Of a DNA stretch of 64,000 bases, positions 1-12,318 are shown piece after piece. The notes beneath the pieces are model-generated. The model was given only the letters and a program-made list of their open reading frames with translations. It had not been told where the DNA came from and searched no databases. Where the stretch lies: assembly GCA_946902875.1 (NCBI GenBank), contig OX336353.1:21279151-21343150 (forward strand), read 5' to 3'. The translations under genes and the position numbers were made by a program. Source of the stretch: Nematopogon swammerdamellus. Lineage: Eukaryota; Arthropoda; Insecta; Lepidoptera; Adelidae. The stretch's first letter is position 1. Each line of letters opens with the position of its first letter.

Positions 1-315
1 AACTTGTACTTCCGCAATAATATGAGCTCCGCATACAAGTGTGTGCTGCAACAAGCGCGCAGGACAAGGAGCACGCGCTCGGCAAGTCTGGGGAGATGTG
101 CGCGGGGGCTGCGGGCGCGACCAGCCGCCGCCGGCTCTGGCGAGTCACTCCCAACTGTCTTCATCAGTGGATCTACTGCCCGGGTGACACGAGGCTAGTT
201 TTTCAAGCCAGGACAGCAAGCTAGTATGCAACGTACTGTCCTGGCTTACTGTCCTGGCCTGGCACCATGATAGCAGTTGATTACACGAAACTAGTAAATT
301 TCCTAGCTAGAAGCT
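1..315. other. no recognisable gene
   Basis: Short overlapping open frames in GC-rich sequence, none resembling a known protein. Around 205-260 the motif CAGGACAG and its reverse complement recur, giving a small imperfect hairpin. Confidence 0.5.
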
Positions 316-492
316 AGTAAATGTCCTTCAAGAGAGGGGTTAATAGGCACCTGTCAGGCCGGCATGGCATTCGCAACCCCCGCGCATACGATCGAATGTC
401 CATGGGAGTCGTTAGAAACCTTATGAGTGGGTTGGCGTCGTTAGACACCTTATGGGTGGCTCGGCGCAACATGTTGCGCTTTCTATAAAAAA
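316..492 (+). mobile_element. LINE 3' end (R1-like reverse transcriptase tail)
   Basis: Translation beginning near 322 reads SFKRGVNRHLSGRHGI and continues to a stop just before a short A-run at 486. The same C-terminal tail occurs in reverse at 13690-14225 and in plus orientation near 22745-22880, so three copies of one non-LTR family lie in the window. Only the last 50 or so codons and the poly-A end are left here, as expected for a 5'-truncated insertion. Similarity is to the C-terminal tail of insect endonuclease/reverse transcriptase proteins; the clade is inferred. Confidence 0.6.
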
Positions 493-499
493 AAAATTC

Positions 500-1030
500 A
501 CAGAACTCCTCTATTTCACGAAAGTATTACATTTATATATATTTTTTTATTTTTCAAAAACACAAGCAGCTTATAAATGCAAACTAAAATTTAGACAAAA
601 AAAGAGATTAGCTTGACAATATGGCTAACTAAAGTAACAAATTAATAAATATCAAATATAAAAATATAACAGATTTCGTGCCTCACACGACTATCGAGCA
701 CATTGGAAATGAATCTACGGAATTCTAAAAAATATTGTCGCTGAGCGACACGAGAAAGTCGGGATAAGGAAAAGGTTAGTTGGGGTCTGATGATGGAGCC
801 GGAAGGAAGCCATAGGAACTCCTAAACTACACATGATAAGCCCATCGTGTTTGGGCTCGTTGGATTTGTCTTCGCAAGTACTCTAGTCATATCTTATTTC
901 CAGGGTCCTGATTATGGAGCCGGAAGGAAGCCATAGCAACTCCTAAACTACACATGATAAATCCACCATATTTGGGCTCGTCGGATATAGGAATATAGGA
1001 ATATAGGTTAGGTTAGAAGATGCGTCGAGT
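500..1030 (+). repeat. dispersed repeat family with 121-bp monomers
   Basis: AT-rich body, then CAGATTTCGTGCCTCACACG (about 672), a TGTCGCT/AGCGACA hairpin, two copies of the GATGGAGCCGGAAGGAAGCC monomer (about 790 and 910) and a GGTTAGGTTAG end (about 1010). Related copies lie at 16725-16975, 17450-17560, 25480-26088, 26538-26790, 31180-31990, 35690-36115 and 52770-53930. No coding capacity. A non-autonomous DNA element or Helitron-like element is possible. Confidence 0.7.
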
Positions 1031-2029
1031 AGCTTATTCTTATCTTCGTGCGATGCGGTGCGGTGTTGTGTGGTGCGGCGGCGCGGCGCGGTGGTGCAAA
1101 CTACAGCTCGACGATCTTCACATTTATTTCTCGCTTTTGAACACAACTGCAGAAGATGTGGTGGTCGAACGGTGCGCCCTCAGCGCAAGACAGGGCGGGA
1201 CTGATGTAGAATGATGTTCGTAGTGGTTACATGCGGACGGTCAACCGCATGGGCTGTCGGTGGGCACGGATAGCTAGCCGGAGTAAGGTGTACTGGAGCA
1301 GCCAGCAGGAGCGGGAGGGTGTATGGAGCCAGCTCGCTACTTATCTCCGGCGCGTTGTTCCTATTCCGCGCGTGAGTCGTCCGTCTCGTGCCGCGCGCCG
1401 CCCGCTCTGAGTATAGAGTAGAGAGGCAGCGCAGTGCGTGGGTAGTGGTGGGTGCAGGCAGTAGGTACTGGTGGTAGTGGTGCGGCGTCCGGTCCGTCAG
1501 CCGCGCCTAATGAGGTGTCGTGCACATTTGTCGGCGGCGACATTATGCGGTGTCACGAGCGCGCGTCACACGAGCGCGCCTCGCTCCGCTTCTAACGACA
1601 CTGACGTTCAGTCACTACCTCTACCCCAACCTACCACTCCACTCGGCACCGCACAGCCAGTTCGGTGCGCCCGCGCCGTTACAATCAATTCAATTAAAAA
1701 TATATTCACGTGATGACGTCACCAAATCAAGCGAGAGCGCGTAACAAGCGATAGAGAGGCACAATCGGTACAGTCAAAGTTACCATGGAAACGTATTAAG
1801 AAGTAAAACTGTCAAGATCAGACAACAGAAGTTTATTGATGGCCAGTCACATGATGATTAATCTTTCTACTTGAAATATAATTACTGATCTTTGCTCTAT
1901 GTACTACGATTATTCCACGCCATCACGTAAAACTATCGTCCGTAAACCGACTTTACAGACAACCAATTTTTTTTTATAAAACCCGACTATGGAAAACGAA
2001 GAAAACATTCGCTAGGCTACATAGGTATG
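1031..2029. other. GC-rich then AT-rich stretch, no gene recognised
   Basis: Between about 1030 and 1740 the sequence is GC-rich, with purine/pyrimidine-biased runs and a CRE-like TGACGTCA at 1713. It could be a CpG-rich promoter or 5' noncoding exon of an unseen gene, but no conserved coding frame is visible. From 1780 on it is AT-rich with no feature. Confidence 0.35.
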
Positions 2030-2376
2030 CAGGTTACTTGGCACCCGGTATTAGCAAGAGGTTCTCTTACAAATCACGTCTTCAGTATTTCAAACTACAT
2101 CCGCTACGCTGCCGCAGAAATAACTTAGACATGACTTTCCTCCACCAGCAGGCTAACGGTAAGCTGAATGGCAGACACATTAGACAGATTTGGATTAATT
2201 CCACCACGACCATATTCCAGTTGACATCAACGCAGGCTGTTCCGTGTGCAACTCGAACCTGGCAGCACAATACCTACTTCTTGTACACCTCACTCTGTTT
2301 GTACAACAGGAAGACAAGCGCCATCGACTTGGACATTTTCGGTCAAAGTGTGAACAGATTTAAACCGAAACACTAA
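2030..2376 (+). mobile_element. decayed LINE reverse-transcriptase C-terminal tail
   Basis: The open frame from 2038 has segments such as NNLDMTFLHQQANGKLNG and IDLDIFGQSVNRFK. These resemble the C-terminal tail of Jockey/CR1-type LINE proteins, where a similar spacing of a DxxFLHK-like block and a final IDIFGxxxxxF block is usual. The conserved blocks fall in different frames, so it is broken. No RT core is present. Confidence 0.4.
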
Positions 2377-2631
2377 AACCACACTTCTTGTGAAACAGCC
2401 GGGAGTTCCTTGCACTTATTGTTATATTTGTCTCGGTTTGAGTTAGTTTTTTTGTTGTTGATTTGCTTGTTTTTACAAGATTTTATTTATTTAGTTTCAC
2501 TTGTCCCGGTGTCTGTCTGCGGGTAATCAAATCTTACAAGTTATATTTGACCCACTTTCCGGTGTTCGATTGAGCTGAAATTTTGCATACCTATGTAAAA
2601 CGGGTGACAATGCAATATAATGATGTCATAG

Positions 2632-2752
2632 CTGGTCTGATGAAGGAGCCGGAAGGTGGTCACAGGAACTCAGTAACGAAACGACGTAACTCCATCGAGT
2701 TTGGGCTCGTTTGATTTGTCTTAACAGGTACTCAAGTTTCGAATTCACGAAA
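2632..2752 (+). repeat. single diverged 121-bp repeat monomer
   Basis: Contains GAAGGAGCCGGAAGGTGG followed by TTTGGGCTCGTTTGATTTG, matching the monomer of the dispersed family at 500-1030 and 25745-26088, with several substitutions. Isolated copy. Confidence 0.55.
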
Positions 2753-2864
2753 GACTTAGCGGTAGAAGTCCGACTTCTACTCACCTCGATAGTTTTTTTA
2801 TAATTTTGTTTGCTTTACTCTCTTTTTTCCCCTTTCGTTGAATCTGTTTTATATAAAGAAGATA

Positions 2865-3180
2865 TAGTGACAAGGATTGAGGAAGGAATGCTTCGGTGGT
2901 TCGGTCATGTTTGAAGAATGATGATAGACTAACGAAAGAAATGTATGAATCATATGTGAGTGGAAGAGTCGAGAAGGGTCGCCATAGACATAGTTAAACC
3001 AGTCCAGTCCTTTTACTATGCCATAGACGAACGTACCTGGACCAGATCGGGCATGTGCTCAAAAAGGGTCAAGTGCGTAGTACCCGTAACCGACGAGCAT
3101 GCATGAAGAACATTATGGGAGTGCAAGAGGCGGCAGAGGTATGTCAGGATCGTGGCACATGGAGATGTATGTATGTATAT
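2865..3180 (+). mobile_element. RTE-type LINE C-terminal fragment
   Basis: Translation shows the blocks RIEEGMLRWFGHV, TKEMYESYVSGRVEKGR and TYLDQIGHVLKKGQV with stops and frame changes between them. The (L)RWFGHVxR block followed by a basic GRPR-like stretch and a LDxI block is characteristic of the C terminus of insect RTE/BovB-like reverse transcriptases. The copy is 5' truncated and dead. Confidence 0.6.
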
Positions 3181-5760
3181 ATTCTTTATTGAACACCAAT
3201 TTATAAAAATTAGGTACAACAGGCGAGCTTAATGCCGCGAGGCATTCTATTCTAACTAACCTTTGGGATGTGGGAGAAGTACATGCAGGCGAACAAGAAT
3301 AGTTTGTGGCAATGTGTTAAGACTGTAAAGAAATATGTATGATGAACTACATACGAATACTACATAAATACTTTAATAAGCATATATATGTATATAATAA
3401 ACTTACATATTATGTACATCGATCGGTGATACCGTTGTGCGACACAACCAGCTGAATGACAGGAGAGTAAGAGAAGGCGAGTACTTAAAGATATGTATCT
3501 AATATTATAAATTGCATTTACTTCGGTAAGGAAAGGAGAAGTTTGTTTAAATTAATCTTAAATACATTCATAGATCCGTTCGGAGATCCGTTGTCTCTGC
3601 CTACCCCACCGGGAAACAGGCGTGACGCTATGTATGTTTTATTGATATATATTTTTTTTCTAATTTGTATTTAGAATTTATCTAGTGTTTGTGCAAAATA
3701 TACTTAGTTAAGTATTTTGACTGTGGAATGTTAGCAATATCAGTTTCATTTATTGTTTATTTTATAATTTTAATAATTTTTTCTAATCAGCGAAGCAAAA
3801 AGTGGCCAAACTTCAATGTATGTACAACTTATGTTTTATGTCTGTTTTCTAATAAATAAATAAATAAAGACACGGAAGTTTGGTTGGATGCTGTGCACGT
3901 ACGCTGCGCTATAAGCCGTGTCCCCCCACCCACATAATGGTGTTGGCCAAGGTGTTGGCGCTTGCGGCACGCTCGCTCTACCTACCTATTTTAGTTATGT
4001 CTACTGTTTATGTAATGTTCACTGTTGGTTTACCATATTTAATAAAAACTGTGAAATAAAAAACTATTTAAAAAAATATAAAACCCGCCTTCAAAAATGT
4101 ATGAAATAAAAAAAATCGAACCCTAGAGTTGAAGGCGGTGCTAAAGAAGGCTACACAAATCACAAAGGATATTGAAGACGGTTTTTATATTTTTTAAATA
4201 GTTTTTTATTTCACAGTTTTTTTAGTAATTTTTTGCTATTAATACACTCGGCGGAATCGCTCGGCCTTCGGCCTCGTGATTCCGCCTCGCTTTCCAATCC
4301 GATCTTGACCAAATTAAAATGGGACCGCACGGAAAGCACCAGCTTTCAAATAAAAAAAGAATTTTCAAAATCGGTTCACCCAGTCTAAAGTTCTGAAGTA
4401 ACAAACATAATAAAAAAACAAATAAAAAAAAACAGTCGAATTGAGAACCTCCTCCTTTTTTTGAAGTCGGTTAAAAATACAATAAAAACGTTTCATTAAC
4501 ATTTCATTTTGATGATGTTTTTTATTTTAATGTTGGTTTTGATTGACGAATTGCTAAATGTTTTGTTTCAGGTAAGCATTGTGCTGTGTTAGTTGGTTAC
4601 TGGTCGAATAGGTAAGTGAGGATATCCACCAGCACGGTGCACGCTCGAAGCGACTACTCGCGCACGCCACTTCCTCCCCCGCCCCGCCCCGCCCCGCCCC
4701 CGCCCAGGCTTCCCCGCGAGCGCCGCGCCGCGGTGTGACTGTTCGCGCGAACAGGTGCTGATATGTAGAGTCTGCTACGGCCGGGTACCTAATAACTCCA
4801 TTGTTGCGCATTGCTCGTACAGTATAGTGAGCGGACAGTCTGCACCGCCGCCTACGACCTACCTATACACATATATAATATACATTATAATTTATTGAGA
4901 TTGCTTCTGTACAGCTCGCCTTAGTCAGCGACAATTTTACTGCACCGCTCTTATAGTAGGAATAAGAAGTTTACGAGCACAGCATGCCGCCGCCCCCCGC
5001 GCACCAGTCTGCGTAGCAATGCTACCACATGAGTAAAGAAACGGTACAGAGGCCAGGCTTCTAAAGAGTGCAATATATTTACCTATTTTGGTAGCGTTGG
5101 CACAGGAGGATACAATTAAATAAACAAAATGTGTTTTATTATGTACCAATGACAACATATTTTTTTACAAATTACTTACTGTAAATATTTTTTTATAATT
5201 ATTTATTTTCAATAATGCGTCCTTTTTTATCACTCACTCTACTGGTGATTTTGCGATTTCTCATGTGGGGCAAATTAATTTATTAAAAGAAAATTTGTCA
5301 ATCTTCGTAACAAAGCTAATGAAAGGTAACCTATAGTTTAGTAAGAATATTATAGTTACATAAAACATACAGCTGTCACGTGAACACTTGATCATGTATG
5401 AGATCTCATCGAGACGTTCAGTTTGAGTACCAACACGATAGGTCCTAGACCAGCTGTGGGTTTCGAGATATTATGATCAAAACAAACAAATGTTCACGTG
5501 ACAGATGGGTAAATCTCTTCGAGACGTCCAGTTTGCGTACTCACTGTACGAGGACATCGTTGTGTAGTGTAGTAGGTATTCATTCTACCACATTAAAAAT
5601 AATAAATTATAATCAAGTTTCTACTTACCTAGTGGATTCTTTGGGATAATAATTATTCTATCTCTAATACGATGAAATGTGAATAACCATATTTACACTT
5701 ATTTTATGTTAAAACACACTTATTATTAAACATGGAAGGAAAACGACGTGCGTTGTGCGT
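3181..5760. other. intergenic, no gene; small inverted repeats
   Basis: No protein-coding similarity. Segments 4047-4094 and 4172-4221 are inverted copies of AAACTGTGAAATAAAAAAC and its extension, forming a MITE-like hairpin of about 175 bp. CACGTGAACA (about 5378) pairs with TGTTCACGTG (about 5491). A GCCCC-rich run lies at 4677-4705. The rest is AT-rich with nothing recognisable. Confidence 0.5.
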
Positions 5761-7362
5761 GCACAGGCTGAGTTGGAGCACTGGTCGAGCCGCTGCCGCT
5801 AAACACCACCGCACCGGTTGCCGCTCGTACGTGACGAGCGGCTGGTGGTTACGCACATACGCGCCTCAAGCTTATAGTAGTGTACCTATCACAGCACAGG
5901 CTGAGTTGGAGCACTGGTCGAGCCGCTGCCGCTATACACCACCGCACCGGTTGCCGCTCGTACGTGACGAGCGGCTGGTGGTCACGCACACACACGCCTC
6001 AAGCTTATAGTAGTGTACCTATCACAGCACAGGCTGAGTTGGAGCACTGGTCGAGCCGCTGCCACTATACACCACCGCACTGGTTGCCGCTCGTACGTGA
6101 CGAGCGGCTGGTGGTCACGCACACACACGCCTCAAGCTTATAGTAGTGTACCTATCACAGCACAGGCTGAGTTGGAGCACTGGTCGAGCCGCTGCCGCTA
6201 TACACCACCGCACCGGTTGCCGCTCGTACGTGACAAGCGGCTGGTGGTCACGCACACACGCGCCTCAAGCTTATAGTAGTGTACCTATCACAGCACAGGC
6301 TGAGTTGGAGCACTGGTCGAGCCGCTGCCGCTATACACCACCGCACCGGTTGCCGCTCGTACGTGACGAGCGGCTGGTGGTCACGCACATACGCGCCTCA
6401 AGCTTATAGTAGTGTACCTATCACAGCACAGGCTGAGTTGGAGCACTGGTCGAGCCGCTGCCACTATACACCACCGCACTGGTTGCCGCTCGTACGTGAC
6501 GAGCGGCTGGTGGTCACGCACACACACGCCTCAAGCTTATAGTAGTGTACCTATCACAGCACAGGCTGAGTTGGAGCACTGGTCGAGCCGCTGCCGCTAT
6601 ACACCACCGCACCGGTTGCCGCTCGTACGTGACGAGCGGCTGGTGGTGACGCACACACGCGCCTCAAGCTTATAGTAGTGTACCTATCACCGCACAGGCT
6701 GAGTTGGAGCACTGGTCGAGCCGCTGCCGCTATACACCACCGCACTGGTTGCCGCTAGTACGTGACGAGCGGCTGGTGGTCACGCACACACGCGCCTCAA
6801 GCTTATAGTAGTGTACCTATCACAGCACAGGCTGAGTTGGAGCACTGGTCGAGCCGCTGCCGCTATACACCACCGCACCGGTTGCCGCTCGTACGTGACG
6901 AGCGGCTGGTGGTCACGCACACACGCGCCTCAAGCTTATAGTAGTGTACCTATCACAGCACAGGCTGAGTTGGAGCACTGGTCGAGCCGCTGCCGCTATA
7001 CACCACCGCACCGGTTGCCGCTCGTACGTGACGAGCGGCTGGTGGTCACGCACACACGCGCCTCAAGCTTATAGTAGTGTGCCTATCACAGCACAGGCTG
7101 AGTTGGAGCACTGGTCGAGCCGCTGCCGCTATACACCACCGCACCGGTTGCCGCTCGTACGTGACGAGCGGCTGGTGGTCACGCACACACGCGCCTCAAG
7201 CTTATAGTAGTGTACCTATCACAGCACAGGCTGAGTTGGAGCACTGGTCGAGCCGCTGCCGCTATACACCACCGCACTGGTTGCCGCCCGTACGTGATGA
7301 GCGGCTGGTGGTCACGCACACACGCGCCTCAAGCTTGTAGTAGTGTACCTATCACAGCACAG
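5761..7362. repeat. 133-bp tandem satellite, 12 copies
   Basis: Copies start at 5761, 5894, 6027 and every 133 bp to 7224, with a 6-bp remnant at 7357. Each unit begins GCACAGGCTGAGTTGGAGC, carries an internal hairpin CCGCTCGT/ACGAGCGG around ACGTG, and ends in an AAGCTTATAG block that supplies a stop codon. Copies differ by only a few bases. The ~87-residue frames that recur here are a by-product of the period, not genes. Confidence 0.95.
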
Positions 7363-8650
7363 CGCTGTTGTATTTATTTATTTATTTATTTATTGGATCT
7401 TCGACATGTAGGACATATTCACAATTCATTTTGGCTTAGGTATACTTAATAACTATATGTCTACACAATAAAGGAAGAAAACTACTTTCTTAAGAAATAA
7501 GTGGATGGATCGATCGTGTCGTTCGTCGTCGCTTATCCGTCCGCAAGACGGTGAATTGTATAATGCGCGGGGCGGATCTCGTATGTATTGTATGAAGCTG
7601 TCTATCTGTTCAGTTTGTTTACTCGTGTGTTTACTGAGCCGCGCGCGGCGCCGGCCGGCCGTCGCGGCTTCGTTTGGAAACTGCGTTATGTCGCAGAGGG
7701 AGCTGCGTGTGATGTGATGAGAGGCGCAGCGGGAGGTCTCGCGTCCTCGAGATGGAATCGTGACGTCGGCTTCGTCTCTATAACTGGAACAATTTTTTGA
7801 ATGAACATAGAAAAAATCAACAAATCGAAATCTGTTCATAAAAGGGATCTATAAATGAGATCCATAAAAATAAACTTCAATAAAATCTATCGCCGGTCGG
7901 GAGAGAGCCGACGGCCGCGCGGCGACTGCCAGCGAGCCAAATCTAATATTCAATAAGATTGCTACGTGTGTTCACTTTATATGAGTAGGCAGTGAAATAT
8001 TTTATAGTCGCTTGCGAGAGATTCGCTTTGAAAAGAAACTCCAAATTGCCTGTTAGCTCTTCAATAGCGACGAGATAGAGCGGGAGAAGTGCGAGCGAGA
8101 GAGCCGCCTCCCTCGTACATCGTACTTATACACCTACATATCTATCTAGCTATCGGAGCGCTAATAGTGTTGCGAAATAAATAATTACTAGGAAGGAGAA
8201 GTTGGTCGGCGTGAGTTATGCGTGTCGCTCTGTCGCTCGGTCGCGGTGTGAGCTAATCTGCCGCCGCCGCACGCCGTGCCGCTGCTGCCGAATATGGCGC
8301 AAGTAATTGTCCTTGCAGCGAGCGAGCCGGACCGCGGCGAACTATCGCGAGGAACATTGTCCTCTCCCTCTCTCTCTCCCCCTCCCTAGACACCGACACC
8401 GACACCGACAACGCTACAAAGCGCACCTACTGAGAGAGTGAGGGGACCGCCGATCTCCGGCGAACTCCAACACTACGCAAACTGTCTTTAGAGATAGCAT
8501 AGGTAAGTTCGTCGTTACACCACATCTTAACTGTATGTCATGTTTGTATCTGTATCTAACCTTTATTTACTACTTTAGTAAGGCGAAATATTTTCTCACG
8601 CGTGCGTCACGCGTTCATACCCGCGACTATTGCTCATATCCCGACAGGCG
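7363..8650. other. GC-rich region, no gene recognised
   Basis: An ATTT microsatellite (7371-7395) abuts the satellite. Sequence 7620-8500 is CpG-rich with CT-rich runs, an ACCGAC repeat near 8392-8410 and a strong donor-like AG|GTAAGT at 8501-8508. A 5' noncoding exon is conceivable, but no coding frame is identifiable. Confidence 0.3.
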
Positions 8651-8654
8651 CGCT

Positions 8655-9124
8655 CTATAGCTATGTATGTTTGCTCTGAGGAGCGACTGTCTCATCCACA
8701 CTCTCTCTTCACAAATGTACTACATAGAAGATGTGTCCAAGAAGCTTGAGTGGGACAACATGGGTACCAACGTGAATGGATATTTTCTCAGTCATCTTCG
8801 CTTCGCCGATGACATTGTTCTTCTGTCAAATTCCCGAGTTCTGCTTCAGACCATGTTAGAAGACCTAACTCGTATATAGAGCGGCCATGAAGGTGGGTCT
8901 GAAGATGAACCGGGACAAAACCAAGGTAATGGAGACCTAGGTTACGACAGGAGGCCAAATTGTTATTGACGGAGAAGTGATCCAACAGGTTGAAGAGTAC
9001 GGACATCTCGGCCAAATTCTGCGGCTTTATAGACAGCATCTGCTTAAGGAGGTCGAGAGACGAATTCAACTGGGTTGGGCTGCCTTTGGAACATTAAAAT
9101 TCGTCCTGAGGCTGAAATATATAT
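8655..9124 (+). mobile_element. RTE-type reverse transcriptase fragment (5' part)
   Basis: The frame at 8667-8879 contains KKLEWDNMGTNVNG and HLRFADDIVLLSNS, the RT palm motif with the FADD catalytic pair. A following frame holds KVGLKMNRDKTKVM-like residues (about 8886-8935) and EEYGHLGQILRL (about 8994). The frames are split by stops, so it is inactive. At about 9115 the element is interrupted by a reverse SINE; its C-terminal part resumes near 9510. Confidence 0.75.
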
Positions 9125-9449
9125 ATTTTTTTATATGGAAACTGAAACGGTTGGCTACATCACCTACAACATCCGTGATGTCAGCCCATAATATCGGGTG
9201 AACTTGGTGCCACGTCAGTGCTTTCCTTCGGTCGTGCCGGCTACCATGAACTGGACGGAAAACACTAACTATTTACATAGCCGTTTCGACCGACCTTTCA
9301 TTCAGTGCGGTGGTACCAACCCGGGCGGGTTAAACCCTACCACCTAAGTAATATAAGAAGGGAGTCATATCCCTTAGTCGCCTCTTACGACATAAACGGC
9401 GAGAGATGCAGTGGGGATATTCTTTTAAAGTACCGGCCCCACACGGTAC
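9125..9449 (-). mobile_element. SINE A, reverse, lacking the 5S-like segment
   Basis: Reverse complement runs from GTACCGTGTGGGGCCGGTAC (9449 downward) through CGTAAGAGGCGACTAAGGGA, the GGTGGTAGGGTTTAACCC core and GGTTGGTACCACC, to a short A-tail near 9125. The tRNA/5S-like segment found in the longer copies at 21428, 24920, 26089 and 36594 is missing. It sits inside the RTE element. Confidence 0.75.
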
Positions 9450-9504
9450 AAAAATACGCAAAATTTAAAAACCCGCAAACGAAAGACGCAAAATTTAAAA
9501 ACCC

Positions 9505-9800
9505 GTATATTTTATGTATGACCAGTGCGTCCTCCCGGTTATGACATACGAGTGTGAAACGTGGACTCTGACGGTCGCTGTTGTCCGAAGGTTAAAAGTT
9601 GCCCAGCGCGCAATGGAGCGAGCCATGCTGGGAATATCGCTACGTTCCGATATGGTGCGTAACGAGGCAATCCGCCGACGCACCAAAGTAGTCGACATTG
9701 AACACCGGGTAGCTAAGCTTAAGTGGCAGTGGGCTGGGCACGTCAGCCGAAGAGACGACGACCGTTGGAGTAACTGTGTCCTACATTGGTGACCGTGGAC
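9505..9800 (+). mobile_element. RTE reverse transcriptase C-terminal part (continuation)
   Basis: The frame at 9514-9792 reads YDQCVLPVMTYECETWTLT, RAMERAMLGISLRD-like residues and KLKWQWAGHVSRRDDDRW. These are the thumb-to-C-terminal blocks of RTE-clade reverse transcriptases. With 8655-9124 it makes one insertion split by a SINE. No endonuclease domain is seen. Confidence 0.75.
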
Positions 9801-9895
9801 AGGAAATCGGAGTGCGAGCAATTTTTAATTATGTTAGTACTTTAAACATACTAATGTAGTATAATTGTCAAAAAATATATATAATATAAATGTTA

Positions 9896-9989
9896 AGATA
9901 CTTGAAGTGTCAAGTTGACAACTTGACACTTCAAGTATCTTAATTCAATTTTTTTAAACCATTGACAACTTGAAGTTGTCAATGGTTTA
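9896..9989. repeat. two adjacent perfect palindromes
   Basis: GATACTTGAAGTGTCAAG is followed by its reverse complement (9896-9939), and TAAACCATTGACAACTTG by its complement (9955-9989). The two share the TTGACAACTTGA core. Each could form a long hairpin or cruciform. Confidence 0.85.
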
Positions 9990-11985
9990 ATAAAATTGAG
10001 GTACTGATCGTACCTGCTCAAGCGTTAACTAATTATGCAGGCAGGTAAGTATGGGCATAACATTCAGATAACATGCTACCAATTGGATCAGGCCAGTCTC
10101 CACAAACAGCACCCGTTCACGAGCATCACGCCAGGGCGAGCCATCGCCTCCCTCAACCATATTAGAGGGTGAGAGGCGACCCGGACCGAGCGTCACCGTA
10201 AAGCGAACACCATAAAGCGATGCACTATCGCAGCGGCAACATGACATTTTTACAATTCGTCTGCACATTTAGTTTTAATAATATTGTTTGTTAAATAAAA
10301 TTAAAAAAACATGACAATCTAGGCGGGGCAACATCAATGTGACAATGTGAGCCGGCCGCAACTCAGCCAGAAATATACCTAGGTAATAAAATAATAGATA
10401 ATAGACGACGTGGTTATGTGGATAGTCAATAAACTAATTCTGATATGTACGAAATAAAAAAAACCTGCGAAGTTTCTTGCGGGCTCTTCTTCGTGGGCTA
10501 ATCGAACCGTATAGAATAAATTGTGACAAGTTTGAGTGCAGTTTTCCTGCCATAAGAATACTCAATATACAATGAACAACAATTTACTTTGCCCGAAGTG
10601 GAGATTCGAAGCAGAATTATCAGCGCGAAGACGAGACGAGTGGTGGGCGGCGGGTTGCGGGGGCGCGGTGCGGGGTGGGGTGCGGGGGCGCAGTGCGGGG
10701 CGGGTGCAGAGGTCAGGCTAGTTGTCGCGGACGGCCGCCGCGCGCCGCCGCGCGCCGGCCGGCGCTAATGAGCTGTTCGCCGCCAAGATCTAGATCCCAC
10801 ACGCCACGTGTCGTGTCGTGTCGTGTCGTGCTGTAGGCTAACCTCGTCGCGTCGGTAGGAGCTAGCGAAGTTAAGCGCCAGCAGCATATCCACTGACCTG
10901 CCGCACTCATTAGCGCACTAAATACCAACGTTTTGATTAATCATTTTTCTGGGATGTCCGATAACGATAGATATTATATTTTAAATTATTTAAATACATA
11001 ATTTTGTAATGAGGACTTAACCCTCAATGCGCGTGTTCAATTCACAATTGGCCGGTTTTCTTTATTTTAGAGCGGACGTTCATAGATACCTAGGTATACG
11101 TAGTAGTTAACCTCTAGATTATTTATTGATTTAATTGTAGACACACACATAGTTCGAGTATATACATAGTAGGCACGAGTACAATGAATGGCTAATTAAA
11201 TTAGATACGTAGACAATCGATCTAGTAGTGTTTAGTATGCGTGCGTGGTATGTATGTACATAGATAATACATACACTACAGTAACTGTATGTATATCGTA
11301 ACTACAAGCCATTAGCCACAAGTGACGAGACCGCACCGGTGTGGCTCGGGCCCGGGCGGGCGGGTCGAGTGAGTAGAGTTGCCGGCGGCGGTGTGGGCGT
11401 GCTGGTGCGCCGGAGCGTGCAGCGCCGCGGTTGGCGAGCTCGCGGCACGCCCGCGCACTCGCCACGCCTCGCCGCACAACAATACACCGCGCCGCGCCGC
11501 GCGCACCAACTAGCGAGGAGCGACTCTCTATGCGCCGGCGCATACTGCAACACATGTCCATCTATTTACACTTCCACCTCTACCTTACCAAACTTTTGTA
11601 CTTTCCTCACATACAGTGTGGTGTGTGGTGTGGGCGACATTATCGTTAGATACTCGTCCTTATAAATGCGACTCTATATAATATACCTATAATATAAACC
11701 ATCTTTAGGCAAACTGTATTTCGAAAAGCTTGAGAAAAATTATAGAGACCTATGTCCTGCAGTGGATACATAACGATGACTAACGGACAACAATTTCACG
11801 AACTCCATACAATCAAAAGAATTTCTATCACCGCTGTGTGGCGGAGGAGTGGTGGCTAGCAGAATACAGTTTGTCTAGTTTATGAGAGTCTAGCGCTGTT
11901 TTCGGCAAGCTTTTATACTACAAGAGAATGCCAAACATTTTGAGGTAGCATTTTCATGAACAAGACTTCATCCTACTGGTTTCCT
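9990..11985. other. no gene recognised; GC-rich island
   Basis: A 79-codon minus-strand frame at 10029-10268 matches nothing I know. A GC-rich island spans about 10620-10760 with a GTGTC repeat at 10808-10829, and another spans 11330-11545. Overlapping frames on both strands in the islands reflect base composition. No splice-framed coding exon could be supported. Confidence 0.35.
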
Positions 11986-11989
11986 ATCA

Positions 11990-12318
11990 TATAAAACTTC
12001 AACATACAGGTTTCCTGCTAAAGACTTCAACGCACAAGCTTCCTCCGTCAATGACTTCAACGCACAAGTTTCCTGTCAAAGACTTTAAGGCACAAGTTTC
12101 CTGTCAAAGATTTCAACGCACGAGTTTCCTCCGTCAAAGACTTCAACGCACAAGTTTCCTGTCAAAGTCTTCAACGCACAAGTTTCTTGTCAAATACTTC
12201 AACGCACAAGTTTCCTCCGTCAAAGACTTCAGCGCACAAGTTTCCTCCGTCAAAGACTTCAACGCACAAGTTTCCTCTGTCAAAGCCTTCAACGCATGCA
12301 GGTTTCTTCTGTCAAAGG
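11990..12318. repeat. minisatellite, about 28-31-bp unit
   Basis: About eleven imperfect copies built on AGACTTCAACGCACAAGTTTC, alternating the short linker CTGTCAA and the longer CTCCGTCAA. Mixed unit length breaks any reading frame. Confidence 0.85.

Noticed and set aside
5880..7449. Series of 79-92-codon frames in the 133-bp repeat
   Set aside because: 133 is not a multiple of three; each frame reads two shifted copies and ends at the same TATAG block. Products of the satellite, not genes.
8280..8508. Possible 5' noncoding exon ending at AG|GTAAGT (8503), perhaps the Serrate first exon
   Set aside because: A strong donor motif alone is not enough, and no coding or conserved sequence supports it. 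It would need RNA evidence.
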